A DNA stretch of 64,000 nucleotides from Pseudoneurospora amorphoporcata (lineage: Eukaryota > Ascomycota > Sordariomycetes > Sordariales > Sordariaceae): assembly GCA_033297205.1 (NCBI GenBank), contig MU859071.1:248001-312000 (forward strand), written 5' to 3'. A program made the position numbers and the translations under genes. Position 1 is the first letter of the stretch. Each line of letters starts with the position of its first letter. The notes under the pieces are model-generated. The model was given only the letters and a program-made list of their open reading frames with translations, ran no database searches and had not been told where the DNA came from. Positions 21,202-33,043 of the stretch are shown in pieces.

Positions 21202-24007
21202 CTTGATTCTTTGCTGGTACGGGTGAGTTTGTCGGTGAGTGGACGGGTGAAGAATGCTGCCTGATTAGCCGACTGGTGGGACAGGAATAGACGGACCTAG
21301 TACTGGAGGTGAAGGGTGGTGGATAGTATCCTAGGAAATTGGATCAGAAACTTGAGTGGCCGGATTTTTCTGTCTGTTCGGTAACTGGCGTGTTTGTGAA
21401 CGTGTCGTTGCTGAATATGATGGTGAAGATTGTTAGTATGCTAGATGAATTCTTGTCGCTGTGATTACGACCTTTTATGTCAAAGAAACGGCCTCAAAAT
21501 AGCCGCCTCAATGATGGATCCGTTCATCCGGCGACAATGAAGAGTCCTACTCGATTTTAAAAGCCTCGATCGAAGAGCGCTCCCGAGATAGCTCCTCAAA
21601 GCTTTGGCGCGCTGTGAGAAGCTCTGAAAGCTTTTGTGTTCGGGAAGTGATCACAAGGGCATGGAAAGGATCATTGTCGGGGTCTCCTCGTGTTTGGATA
21701 ATTGGCGTCATTTTGAAACTGTACTCTCGCGGCCCAAGGTTGTGAGACTTGAATTCGGGATCAAAACAATGCCTTATAGGCAGTCAGAAAGGAGATTTTT
21801 TTCTTCTTTTTTTGATTATCAGTGCAAAAGAAAATTGCCCATGTCAGAACATCTGATGCGTACAACCTGGAATGAAAGGAGGCAAGAAGCGAGCATGAGC
21901 CCGGGAGCGGGACGCGTCAATGGATATCATAGTGGGAAAGTGCAAGAGGCGGGATGGCTCGTAGTCCTTGTCAATGGGCGGGAGGATTGTCCAAGTCAAT
22001 GGGCCTTGTCGATGCCGCTGCAATGAAGCAAAGGAAAAGACAAACACAAGGCCTGCGAGTTTGGCAGACATCAGGAAACAATTCTCAAGGGGATGAAATG
22101 GAAGGGAAGTCCAAGGAAAAGGAACAGCCGGCGCTGATGGTCGTAGTCAAAGAAAGCAAGAGCACTATCGTCGTACCTTCTTGAACTGCCACACCAGGAA
22201 GTTTGCGACCTGTGAACCATCGTTCCTTGCCCAAGAACCTCACCAATCCTCACCGCAGACCTTTTCGAACACAGAGGGCACCTATGGCAGGTAGGCGGCG
22301 ACTGACGAACAAAGCCTCCGTACCTTACTTACACCTTCCTTTCTAGTAGTACACTCGGAAATACTCGAATTCCAATCTTTGCTCAGCTCACCAATGCAAG
22401 AAACATGATCAGAATTGCGATTGTGATTCCAATATCCTCCATGCGTACCTCTCTACACCAGCCTCTCACCCACCCCCTAAGGCACCTCCAGTCTGGCCAA
22501 AGTTCAAACCCCGAAGCTGAGTAGGTATGTAGATGACAAGAACATCTGACTACCTACCCATCGGATGACATCATTCACAACACCGCGGTTAGATTACATG
22601 GATCGTGAAGAAGAATTTAAAAAGAAAATGATTTAAAAAATTTTGAATTTTTTTTCGCAAAGCCAGCAAAAATCTCAAGGTTCCCAATACCAGGGCAGCA
22701 GACAGGTATTCGGTATGACATCTTCCCCCAGCTCAAGCCACCCGCCCTATTTAAGACTGGGAACAATGAGAAAAATGACCCAAGAGAAACAATATGTATT
22801 GACCGGTGCTGACAAGTATATTCTATACTTCACAGCAAATCCAGATCAGAGCCCTTCAAACCCTCCCTTTTGATCCAATCCACCAGACATCCACACCATC
22901 CAGAAACCCATTCCGCTCCATACCAGGAAAAAAAAAAACCCTCCCCACTCAAACTGTGCATCACAGTGATCGAAACCTACCCCTATTCCCCCTCCCCCCC
23001 TCCCGGGAAGTGATCATCATTATGGCGTCAGTTAGATTAGACGCGATGGGAGGGGCTTCGGTAGCAGAGTGGCCAGGCGGATTGAATAAAAAAAATTAAA
23101 AATTCAGAAAAGCCTGCTATAACGGAAGATCTCTTCTAGTAAAGAGCTCTCTCTCTCTAGGCCTAAACTAACATGACGCAACTAGGAAACTTCTTCCGCT
23201 TTTACTCCAAACACTAGCACGGACTCGGCACGTATTCATGAATGACACTCGACGATGGAAGAAAGATTATCAAGAAGGCAGAACACCGAACCAACGTGTG
23301 GGAAAATATAGTAGCAGCAGTAGAGTAGTAGGTAGTAGTTGAAGAGGTCAAGGTAGCTAGGTAGGTAGCTCTAGTAGCGTAGTATAGAGGTAGGTAGAGT
23401 AGATATGCGTAGCTCGGTGTAATAAAAGCGAACGAGGTGACTCGGTTTTGATAGTGTAGTTGACAAAACATATAAATGAAAATAAATAAAAAAAGTAACG
23501 GGGGTATTCCGAGTAGTAGTAAAAAACTTCTTTGTTTGACTCTGCAGGTGACGGAAAACACACAACTGTTCTTCTCTCAACTGCAACACCAAACGCGCGC
23601 AAAACCCAGGCACCCAAGCAAGCAAGCAAGCCGAACCAAACCAGTGCAAGCAACAAGCAACAACAGCAAAAAGCCAAACCAAGCCGACCAGACCAGACCC
23701 AAAAACGAGACACAAACCAACCCCGACCGTAGTAGTGCAGATAAAATAAAAAGCCGTGAGGACAGCAAGTAGTAATAGTAGTGTAGTAGTAAAAGGAAAA
23801 TGATGGAAGGGGGGGACGGTGACACAGACGGTATAGAAACCATCACCCTCTACCCCAATCCAGCAATGCAAAACGATGTCGAGGATTAAAAGAGCATTAA
23901 CAACAAAACGAAAAGCTTGAAAGCTATCGCCAAAGTTCGTTTCTCCAAGGCAAGGAGCGATTCTCTTTTTTTCTTCCCTCTCTCTCGGTTCACTTCATCA
24001 ACACCAC
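21202..24007. other. Intergenic region and likely 3' UTR of the TCP11-family gene
   Basis: The first ~150 bases resemble the upstream flank of the paralogue at 20415 onwards. Around 23060-23100 a TAGCAGAGTGG motif resembles a tRNA A box but has no matching T arm. Sequence from about 23200 to 24007 is rich in short AGT/GGTAG repeats and is probably the 3' UTR of the minus-strand gene. Confidence 0.4.
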
Positions 24008-26215
24008 TCATATCCTCCCAACATTGGCAGCAGCAGCGGCAGCAGCAAACTGCTCAGCGTACGCCGACCCTTGAGCCTGCATCTGAGCCATCAGCTCAGC
24101 GCTCTCCAACTCACTTTCGACATCACCGACATACGCCAACTGCGCCCACACCCTCCAGTGGAGAATGCCAAAGTGGGCAACCCGCGTTGCCATGTCCTCA
24201 ACACCGGCCTCCTCGCGGGGGTCCCTGTTGCTCGATGAGTTGGACGTAGATGAAGTCGTTGTGGGCTCACTGCCGCCAAGGCTCTGGATACCCATCACCT
24301 TGCTAGCTCCAGGAGTGCGAAGGTGATCGCCAGCTCCGCCGGCATTCCACGCCCTGGTACCGGGGGTCTGGATTTTTCCACCAGTTGCACGCGAGAAGAG
24401 GGCGACGCCAGAGAGATTCCTAAACTCCTTGACCTTGACCGCCACTTCGCCTAGCAACTTTTGTTGAAACTCTGCCTCGACCTCCCGGAAGACCTCGCAA
24501 GTGGGGTCGCCTAGTACACGGACAAGGTTGGCCTCGAGCTCAGCCAGCGACGCCTGGGGGTGGTTGACGAAGCGAAGGATCTGAAGGGCCATCGCGCCGG
24601 CGAGGGTCTTCCACCTGTAGTCGGGACGGCTGGCGGGAGGTGCGGTGTGAAGGAGGGCGAGAAGAGACGAGTAGAGTTCCTGTGCCTTTCGGCGGGATTC
24701 GACAGAATCCTGAGGGCCAGGCGTGCAAGAACCGGTAGTGGGTGTGAAGATGACGGAGCTGCGGGGAGAGGAAGCAGTTGATGATAGAGAGTTGCGATCG
24801 CTAAAGGTTAGACTGGAAGGACGGGAGAAGTTGAACTCGGCGGACGAGCGGGTACTTAGTGTACGGCCGTTGTCCTCAGAGAGGTAAGCCGGTACACCAG
24901 AGGAGAACTGCCTCGAAAGACTTTCGTAGTCATCATACTTGCGCATGCAAATCTCAAGGCAGATGTTGTCGTACATATCTGACCTGACCTTGAGGATGCG
25001 CTCCTCGTCAAAGAGGAAGGTATTGGGTACGGTTCCAGTCGGTGTGGAAGGCAGAACCAGGTGTGTGAGGGCCTCGAAGAAAGTACCGGTCTCACCGAAC
25101 GCTTGAGCATGAGGGCTGGGTATGTTGGCGTACGCGATGGAGGCGGCAGTCACGGCGTTCCGGTACCACTGCTTGGCAACAGCAATGTTGAGCTTCCTTG
25201 CTTGGATCTTCTTGATGAAGAAGCGCTGCTCAAAGTGAACTGTATCCTCAATCAAGACAGGGCGGAGGCATCTGATCTGGTGGTTGGCAACATCCAACTT
25301 CATGGCCTCCAACACACTGAGCAGATTTCTCATGCCCTTGACCAGCTCGCCCATGTCGTTGTTGCTATTCCCATTGCTGAGCTCATTGTACATCTCGTCC
25401 ACCCACTCATCGCGCATCGGTGCACAGTGTAGCTTGAGAACACCGGATAACCAGGCCGCCAACTTCTCCAAATCCGCAACACCTCGGTGAAACTGTTGCA
25501 TCAAGAGCTCCACGTTCAATCCATCGTTCAGCAAGTCGCGATCCCGTTGAGGCACCAACGTCTCAATGATCTCCCGAGCGGCCTTGAGGAGTGCTGGCAG
25601 GCACCAGTTGTCGTCTGTCCCATATCTCGCGTAGAAGCCCTCCCGATCCATAACGAACTGTATTAGCTGCTCCATCAACATGTTCCAGAACTGATTTGCC
25701 TTCTCCTGCTTTCTCTTTCCTTTTTCGCCATCCAGGTTGGGTCGGAAGTGTAGCTCAGGGTCGAAGTTGATATCATGGCGCAGCTTAGGGTTGTGTATTA
25801 TCTTGCTGACGTCGAGTTCGCTGAGTGTTGCGCGGGTGACTGGGGGTTCTAGGGGCTTGGGGGCGATTGGTACACTGGAGCTGCGAGAGAGCGGTGAGGG
25901 CCTGCGATCCCTGGCATGGGCGGTGAAGTATTCGCTTGAACTTTGGCGGTTGGAGCTAGTCGAGGAATTCCTGGATAGCCTGGGTGCCGTCTCTGTCGCC
26001 GGTGTCGAAGCCGTGCTCTCTCCTCCATCTGTGACCAGCTCCCTCGATACTCTGGAGAACTCTTGCATGATCTGGTCTTCCTGTTCGGACTGTTGGGGTG
26101 GGTTGCGCGTCTCGGGGACGGTCTCTGTCGGTAGGGGCTCCTCGGCCGTGGAGTCCTGTCGCCTGTGAGTCGAGAGGTGGCTCTCGAAGCCACCGCCTGC
26201 GCCTTGTTCGCCCAT
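24008..26215 (-). CDS. TCP11 / SOK1-family protein
   Basis: An uninterrupted frame of 735 residues from the ATG at 26215. The first ~145 residues are Ser/Thr/Pro-rich and disordered (RLSRNSSTSSNRQSSSEYF), with likely phosphorylation sites. From about residue 150 to 400 comes the helical T-complex-11 core: FWNMLMEQLIQFVMDREG, LLKAAREIIETLVPQRD, then RCLRPVLIEDTVHFEQRFF. A second Ser-rich linker (about 450-510) separates it from the C-terminal helical part ending in an alanine run. Yeast Sok1 is a high-copy suppressor of protein kinase A loss, and animal Tcp11 acts in cAMP-linked sperm function; a role in cAMP/PKA signalling is therefore likely but inferred. The family is cytoplasmic or nuclear without enzymatic motifs. 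The long upstream region suggests complex regulation. Confidence 0.85.
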   Translation of the reverse strand: MGEQGAGGGFESHLSTHRRQDSTAEEPLPTETVPETRNPPQQSEQEDQIMQEFSRVSRELVTDGGESTASTPATETAPRLSRNSSTSSNRQSSSEYFTAHARDRRPSPLSRSSSVPIAPKPLEPPVTRATLSELDVSKIIHNPKLRHDINFDPELHFRPNLDGEKGKRKQEKANQFWNMLMEQLIQFVMDREGFYARYGTDDNWCLPALLKAAREIIETLVPQRDRDLLNDGLNVELLMQQFHRGVADLEKLAAWLSGVLKLHCAPMRDEWVDEMYNELSNGNSNNDMGELVKGMRNLLSVLEAMKLDVANHQIRCLRPVLIEDTVHFEQRFFIKKIQARKLNIAVAKQWYRNAVTAASIAYANIPSPHAQAFGETGTFFEALTHLVLPSTPTGTVPNTFLFDEERILKVRSDMYDNICLEICMRKYDDYESLSRQFSSGVPAYLSEDNGRTLSTRSSAEFNFSRPSSLTFSDRNSLSSTASSPRSSVIFTPTTGSCTPGPQDSVESRRKAQELYSSLLALLHTAPPASRPDYRWKTLAGAMALQILRFVNHPQASLAELEANLVRVLGDPTCEVFREVEAEFQQKLLGEVAVKVKEFRNLSGVALFSRATGGKIQTPGTRAWNAGGAGDHLRTPGASKVMGIQSLGGSEPTTTSSTSNSSSNRDPREEAGVEDMATRVAHFGILHWRVWAQLAYVGDVESELESAELMAQMQAQGSAYAEQFAAAAAAANVGRI

Positions 26216-29200
26216 GTTGGAAGTTGTCTATCCTTGATCTCTTGAGGGTATTACCGGAGCCAAGCTACGTGAGCGACGACGGGTGAAATTATAGTGAAAA
26301 GATCGGTGAGGAGGAAGAGTCCAGAGAAACCCGGGGAAATGGCTAGGGCGAATGGAGCAGTTATGAGTGCGACCAAGACCTTTGTTCGTGGCATGCATGT
26401 TAGCAATGTGTATCACCAAAAGGCTGCTGCATGCGAGAGAAGTGCAAACAAGGCAACGAAGGGATGGATGGGGAAAAGGACTGAGTGCCTGCGGAAAGGC
26501 GGGAAGGGGCATGGACTGCAGCCGTGGCGGCCCTTGTGTCTTGTGATAGGGAAGCCAGTCTTTGGTGTACACTGCAGGGAGCGACTGGACCAAGGACGAA
26601 GGAATGAGAAGACCCTGTGCCTGTGTGTGCTTGTGTAATATGACGGCCATGTAGCAAAGCGAAGAGAACAAGCGGCTTACCGGCAGAAAGTCTTGTGGTT
26701 GCTGTTGTGGTGGTTTGGGTACTCGGCAGCAATCGGCGTCCTCGAAGACTTGAGTGTCCAAGAGGAAGAGGTCGGTTGCGTGTGTGTGTGTCGTGTATAC
26801 GGTTGTGCGTATGGGTGATTGCCGTAGCAAGCAGGGAGGGGTTGGGACACGGAAGCGCAACCAAGGTTAAACAAGGACCGAGACGGAGGTACTGTCGGTG
26901 GTAGTGTTGGCCGAGGAGGGCAGCTTATAAGAGAAGCCGGTGACCTGGGGCCGTGGTCGGGACTTGCTTGGGCGAGAAGAGGCGGTGTCTTGCCACAGAT
27001 TACCCACCAGTGCTTGGTATTTCGAACGTAGCTTGTGGTCGTTGAGGGCCGTGTGGTTGTGGCGCCGGGTGGGTTGATTAGTAGTAGTTAAGTTGTTTAA
27101 GGGTGAACAATTATTAGGGTGAAAGTGAAATCCAGGTCTGTCTATGTTGTTGGTAACGGCGTGGTGGAGGTGATTGTTGGTTTCCTGTCTCGTGTCCTCT
27201 ACTTGTTCTCACAGAGGTTGGGACGAGGGATGAATGAGAGCCGACGGTTTGTTGACTTGTGTGTAGTAAAAGTCGAGAATGGGGAACGAGCAAACAGAAA
27301 GATTAAGCAGAGCAGTGCAGATGAGAGAGAAAATGGAAGCAGGTGTAGTGGAAAAGTCGGGAAATGGAAAACAGCACTTAGAAAGGGCGGGAGGATCTAA
27401 AGAAGGGGTGTGTGTACAAGGATGGATGGATATGTCGAGTAAGGTCCAGTAACCTCCAATGTAATATTACGAGAGCTTACAAGGGAGGAAGAGAGTGTCT
27501 GAGTGCGTGGCTCCTGCCTTTCAGACCCGGGCACGATGCCGGCGGCGGGAACAGGAAGAGGCCCGTAACTTACACTAGCACAGAACGAGAGCGTTGCAGG
27601 GGGGTTGAAAGGTACCGTCCACCTGGATGGAACCAGACCTGACATGGAACACGATGCCGGGTCCCAAACGGCGACGTAGCGACCGATGCGGCATACGGAG
27701 TGGAGGAGGGGGGTGTGTGTGGGGCCAACAGGGTTGACTGAGTTGATCTCTTGAGGAAGGTCAGAAAGGGGAGGGGGTCGCAATTGACAGAACTAAAGAG
27801 TGAAAGATACAAAGGGCCACTGCATCCGCCTCTCTTCGTTTCCGACCGTGACCGTGAGCGGCCATCCATTCTCCGTCCATATCCAATATCCATTGCTTTG
27901 CCATCCAGGGTTTTGTTGAGGGCGAAAAAAGGTGTGTGGTCGGATCGTCCGCGTGTTTTGCGGCATCTGCTGTCGTTGGTCTGCCATTCTCTGCGACTCT
28001 GCAACTCTGGCTTGGAGGTGTCATGACCATACCATGACCAGACACATTGATTGATCGCATCCAATCCAGCGCATCACAGCTAAGGTACCTATCCAGGTTT
28101 CCACTCCTACGCACCCACTCTAGCGTACAATACAGCCATCTCATCTCATCTGCGGTCGGGTGCACTGGCGACGGAGTCTCGCACGTTTGCCGCTGGCAGA
28201 TTGGCACTGCAACCACTGCGACTTTGCATGCACCTACCCCTACGGCCCTCCCTCAGCAAATGGAATGAATGCAGTGTGCACTGACATGTTAACAGCCATG
28301 CCTGTTGTTAAGGTAGGTAAGCTGTGTGTGTGGTGGCTGCTGAGGTGTGCTGGGGCTTGTGCTTGCAGTGAAAGAAATATTACACAGCTGTACCTTAAGA
28401 AGTGGGCTTGGACCACATTGTTAACCACACACCCCCAACCCTCAGAGTTCTTTCCCCCTTGCCTCAACTCTGCTCTTTCCCGGGCCCCTGGCGAAAAGAA
28501 ACAACAATCCCTTGTATCCCAGCGTCCACTCGTCCAGTGGGTGCTGAATGGGAGAGTGGACCATTTTCGTTCCCGGCCGAGGCGAGTCCATTTCAGGTGA
28601 GGCGACCACGGGCAGACACCGACTGTGAAATTGTTAACGGGGCCCGGGTTATAACAGCGGATCGGTACCTGGCCTACCCGTCAGTGCGCGCGCCGCCTTG
28701 CCTTGCTTTTGCTTGCCTTGACATTGGATTAATCCGGGGCCGTCTCTTTGAGCGCGGAGGACCTGATGCATCTGAGCATTCTGCCTGTAAGCTGAGAAGC
28801 AGCTGGCAAGTGGAATGTCGGAATTCATGCAAAAACAAAGCACATTTTCTGTTAGTTTGTTCCTGTTTGATGTCACCCTAAAGACGAGGTGACGGCTCAT
28901 GTAAAACAAGTACATCATCACAACGACAACGAACGGCCACAGCAACAACAAAAGGCGACCTGACAATGGGATGGAACAAATCCAATATCAAGGGCAACCG
29001 CGGCATCAGGCATGCAAATTCAACCAATTCCACTTCCAACAATTCCAATTCTTTGAATCCCTCATTTTCTTTCCTCTTCAACACCATACAAATTGTCGTC
29101 GTCGATGACAAGCTATAAAACACCCCCTGGTCCCCCATACCCTAGCACCCTACGAGACTAGCTGCCAGCACCGATATGCAGTAGGTAGAACAACGGCGAC

Positions 29201-30869
29201 GCGGTCCAACACCACTGCATTGCTTGCTGTTTTGCGGTGTGCAAGCGTCGTCTGAATAGCGCCATCCCCACACACGACAACATTGGCGGCATCCATTGGA
29301 ATTGGACTCTGGTAAGGTTGCCGCCGCATCCCTCGCTTTTTAACCGATCGCTTCTGCTGCTCTGCGTTGTCCTGTCGCAGATTTTTTTCCTTGCCGCAAG
29401 CCACATCATCATCATCGTCATCGTCATCACCATCAAGAAGCCGGGGCCGAAGATGGCGATGGCGAGCCTGGGGAATGACGGGGCACGGGGGAACGGGAGG
29501 TGTTGCGCTTTGGGGGCCGGCCTTGCGACTTGTGGTGCCGTGCATACCGACAACGATGTGATGATGAACACAACGGAACCCCGAACAACCTGGAGACAGG
29601 CCTGATAGCTTTGACAGGGGAGACGCCGGTAAAGTTTTGGGATGGTGGCTGTCCGAGAGTCATGAACAGCATCACAATTCAAACAACCCCCCTCCAAGAG
29701 CCCCAAATCCCAATGAGCAAGCGGGCCCAACTCGGAGAGGCTCGTTCGTTAGGTACCAGTTTTCCCCCCAAGTTTCCCCCAACTTTTCCCTCACATCCCG
29801 TCACGTTTTGTCACAGGCACGCTTTGCCCAAACCGGGAAGTCCAGACCATCCATTCCCAGTTTGCGCCTCACTTCTGGCACCATGGCTCGCTCGTGCAGC
29901 CCCACGGGGGGGGGTCGCCTGGACTGGATGACGGGGGCTCAGGTACGGTCCAGACACATTCATCCCAAGTTGGGATCAATCGGTGCTTCATATTCACATT
30001 TCAACGTTGCGACGCCTCACCTGCGTCCGAGGTCGAGAACTTGACCTTGGCCCAGTATCTGACCGTATCTGTACCTAGGTAGTGCGGGTTTCGGTATGGT
30101 GTCTTGGCACTTACACGCAAAGATACGTTTCAGACTTTACCGTCCGTAAATTACGTACGCCTACACAGCGTAATCGGGTACCTCCACGCACGTACGTTTC
30201 ATACCATCGCCGCTCGCCGCCGCTCTAGTAAATCGGCCGGGATGACGACCCGGGCCGGTCACGGTGCGGTGCGGTGCCGGCGGGGGGAGGCTATCTGACC
30301 GCATCTCCATCAGTGGGTTTTAGCTTCGAAACCTTCGAAACCTTCCATGTCTTCGAAATCTCGGCGGAGTTGCCTTGTTGAGCACATACCGACCGATGCT
30401 GACGATAGCTGTGAGCTGACGAACGAGGCGAAAAACTGGAAACTGAAAACTGGAGGGGAAAGTTCGGGACATCCCGTCAGCCCGTTGTGGATCGTATCGT
30501 GGCCCTCAACACCGTCAACATTTTCGCCATCCATCCCGCATCGCGTTCGACCGATATTGGAGGGAGGGGAGCCTCACCTCTCATCTGCAGCCTGACATGC
30601 GCCATTTGCAAAGGCTACCTCACGAGCCTCAAGCCGCACAAACCCTCCAAGACCGTCCTCAAAGTCATCTACACTGTAGTTGCAGGGCTGCCGACCCTTG
30701 CCTCTCTCAGGTCCCCTGTGCAGCGTAAGGTTACAAGGCGTTACAAGCGTTGCAGCTCACTATTGTAGCCAGTGAGGCCAGCCGGCATTGCAGTCTAGCG
30801 GTGAACGAAAAACCACCAACACTTTTTTTCCCTGAACCGCTGCCCTGCTAGCCTGCACTTTATGAATCC
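26216..30869. other. Long 5' flank and intergenic region
   Basis: Probably includes the leader and promoter of the TCP11-family gene. A possible 5' UTR splice donor (minus strand, CCG|GTAAGC, near 26687) is seen but unproven. A CATCATCATCGTCATCGTC-type trinucleotide repeat lies near 29403-29435. No coding gene is supported. Confidence 0.4.
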
Positions 30870-31073
30870 CTTTAGCCGTGAAAATGTATCCTTTTCGCCA
30901 AGGCCGTCTTTTGCCAATCGGTTGGTGTTATTTTTATCCACAAATACTTCTTGGCCACGCAGACACCTAGGTTTGGCTAGCTTTTGCGAGCGCTTGGCGA
31001 AATTTGGAAGGCCACCCAGTACTGGAAGTAGAGGGTTGGTCCTGGCGAAAAGGATACAATTTCACGGCTAAAG
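30870..31073. mobile_element. Short inverted-repeat element (MITE-like), 204 bp
   Basis: The 31-bp ends 30870-30900 and 31043-31073 are inverted repeats with one mismatch, beginning CTTTAGCCGTGAAA and ending TGTATCCTTTTCGCCA. The interior has no coding capacity. No long target duplication flanks it; if the true end is GCCGTG, a TA dinucleotide flanks both sides, as for Tc1/mariner elements. It could instead be a large palindromic structure in a transcript. Confidence 0.7.
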
Positions 31074-32875
31074 ACATGGTCGTCGTGTACATAGGTAGGT
31101 AGAGTTCCATTGCCGCTGCAGAGTCCGCAGAGCCGCCAAGAGAGAAAATCGCTTCATGAGTGCATTGGAGAAGAGTTGCAAGCAAGCATATCACAAACGC
31201 ATTGACTTGGTGGTTGGTTGGTTGCCTGGTTTTCCATTTACCGTGCTAGACCACCGCTCCCTGCCTTCTCTTTCCCATGCAACGCAGTCAGTAGGTAAAA
31301 CTATAACGACCTTCCTAATGCATTCGTGTATCGTGTAGGTGACGCGGCTGTTGGGTCCAAGGCTGCTGTGACAGCCCTGCTTTGGCCTTGCCCTGCTTCT
31401 ACACTACGCAGTGCGAGAGGGAAGAAGAAAAAAAGAAGAAAAAAAAAAGGGCGTAAAAGAAACCTCAGGAATGGAAAACGGCGCCGAAAGCGTTTATTGG
31501 TTTCGAGTGTTGGAAAATAGTCGGTCGATCCTTCGAAGATCTGTGTAACAACGGTGGGTGGCTCGGCTCGGCGTTTCGATATCGGTATTTGCCGTACGGG
31601 GCTGTGGTATACGCAGTAAGTGGTTGCTCCCTGGTGACAACTATGTAACTGCCTTCTGCCTCACGGTGACATCAAGGCCGATCGATATATGAAGATGACA
31701 CTCACAAGGCGTCGAACCGTGAAGGACGTCGTCGAACGTCCAAGGATATATTGAGGTTTCTTTCCTCTGCCCCGTTAAAGCCGTTGAGACTAGACCAAAA
31801 AAAGCCCGACTTTCATCCGGATTCCACCCGGCGGCCCCGGGTTTTCCAATCTCCGGTCCCCTGTGCCCGTGGTGTAATGCAACGGTATTTTACAGCGGAA
31901 CCTGACGGCAATCATTCATGCTTTCACGGCGCGGAAACTCCGTGCCATAGTGACCGGCGGACAACCAGAACGCCCAGCGCTAGTGTGTAGCCGGTCGCGC
32001 TATACATGGCCGATCTTGACGATGAAGATCACCGGTTTGTAACGTTGATGAATGGACCCCGAATGAGGCGAGCACCATACGGAACAATTGTATAAGATCA
32101 GGGAGAATTTTGTCACCGCTATGCTATGCTGAATCTTTCCGGGCCGCCGATATGTATGGAAGGACGGCCATGGTTATCCGATGGTTCTGTCGCTAGTCGA
32201 AGTGCTAGCGAATGCAGGGGTTGATAGTGATGAGGTTGTTAAACCGCCATCGATGCCTGCCATGCCTCCCTCCCTCCTTTCCTCCCCACTGTGATTTGAA
32301 CCACACAACTCGATTGACGATTGTTCCATCTGCAAGATCATCACGAGATCAACTGCCCCCGGAAGGCTGGTCTCGCCGTTCGTTGGCCTCACCTTCGAGC
32401 AAAAACCGACGAACGGTGAGTTGTTGCCCTCAAAAGTCTTGGCGTGTTTGGGATGAACTTTACTCCTGCATCCGACTGCATCTGCTGCTGCATTCACCAT
32501 TCCACCGAGCACCGTCGTCGCCGCCGCCTCTTCCACTTCCGCTCTTCCGGACCTCTCACACCTTCCATCTGCGGTGAGCGATCGACTTTTCGACATCCGA
32601 TGACTTCGGATAGACGAACGAGCGAACGAATGGCCTTTTTCGCCGAGAAACCAAACAACCCCCGGCTTGGGAGAAAACTCGGACTCGAGAAAAAAATTCG
32701 GAGGCGGGAAAAACAGGCGCACGCATGAAACGTGCATGCTCAAGTGGAAGTGCATGCATTGATGGTTGTGGATTTGTCGGTGGTTCCCTTCCTGTGGTTC
32801 AATCAAGAGAGGTAGCGAGTGGAACTTTGTTCTTCAATGCCGTGGTTGGCGATGGTGGACTGGATGGTAGGTATA
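31074..32875. other. Intergenic region, no gene seen
   Basis: Contains an A-rich stretch near 31420-31450 and no convincing coding frame or repeat beyond it. Confidence 0.45.
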
Positions 32876-33043
32876 TACCGGTTCCTCTCACAAGATTTGG
32901 TTTTACTCAAACCAATTCCATCACTGGATCGTTACCGAGAAACCTTGCGACCCACATCAGCTCACCAGCACATTGGTCGGAAGCTAGTTATACCCGGCGC
33001 TATACCTGTTGAGCAAAACCAAATCGAGTGAGAGGATGCGGTA
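32876..33043. mobile_element. Short inverted-repeat element (MITE-like), 168 bp
   Basis: Ends 32876-32910 and 33009-33043 are 35-bp inverted repeats with five mismatches; shared parts include TCCTCTCAC and GATTTGGTTTT. TA dinucleotides adjoin both ends, compatible with a TA target duplication. TAGGTATA occurs just outside both ends but at different distances. No coding frame lies inside. It is more diverged than the other two elements, so presumably older. Confidence 0.6.

Noticed and set aside
23060..23150. Possible tRNA with A-box-like TAGCAGAGTGG
   Set aside because: No T arm or acceptor pairing follows; the downstream sequence is A-rich and irregular.
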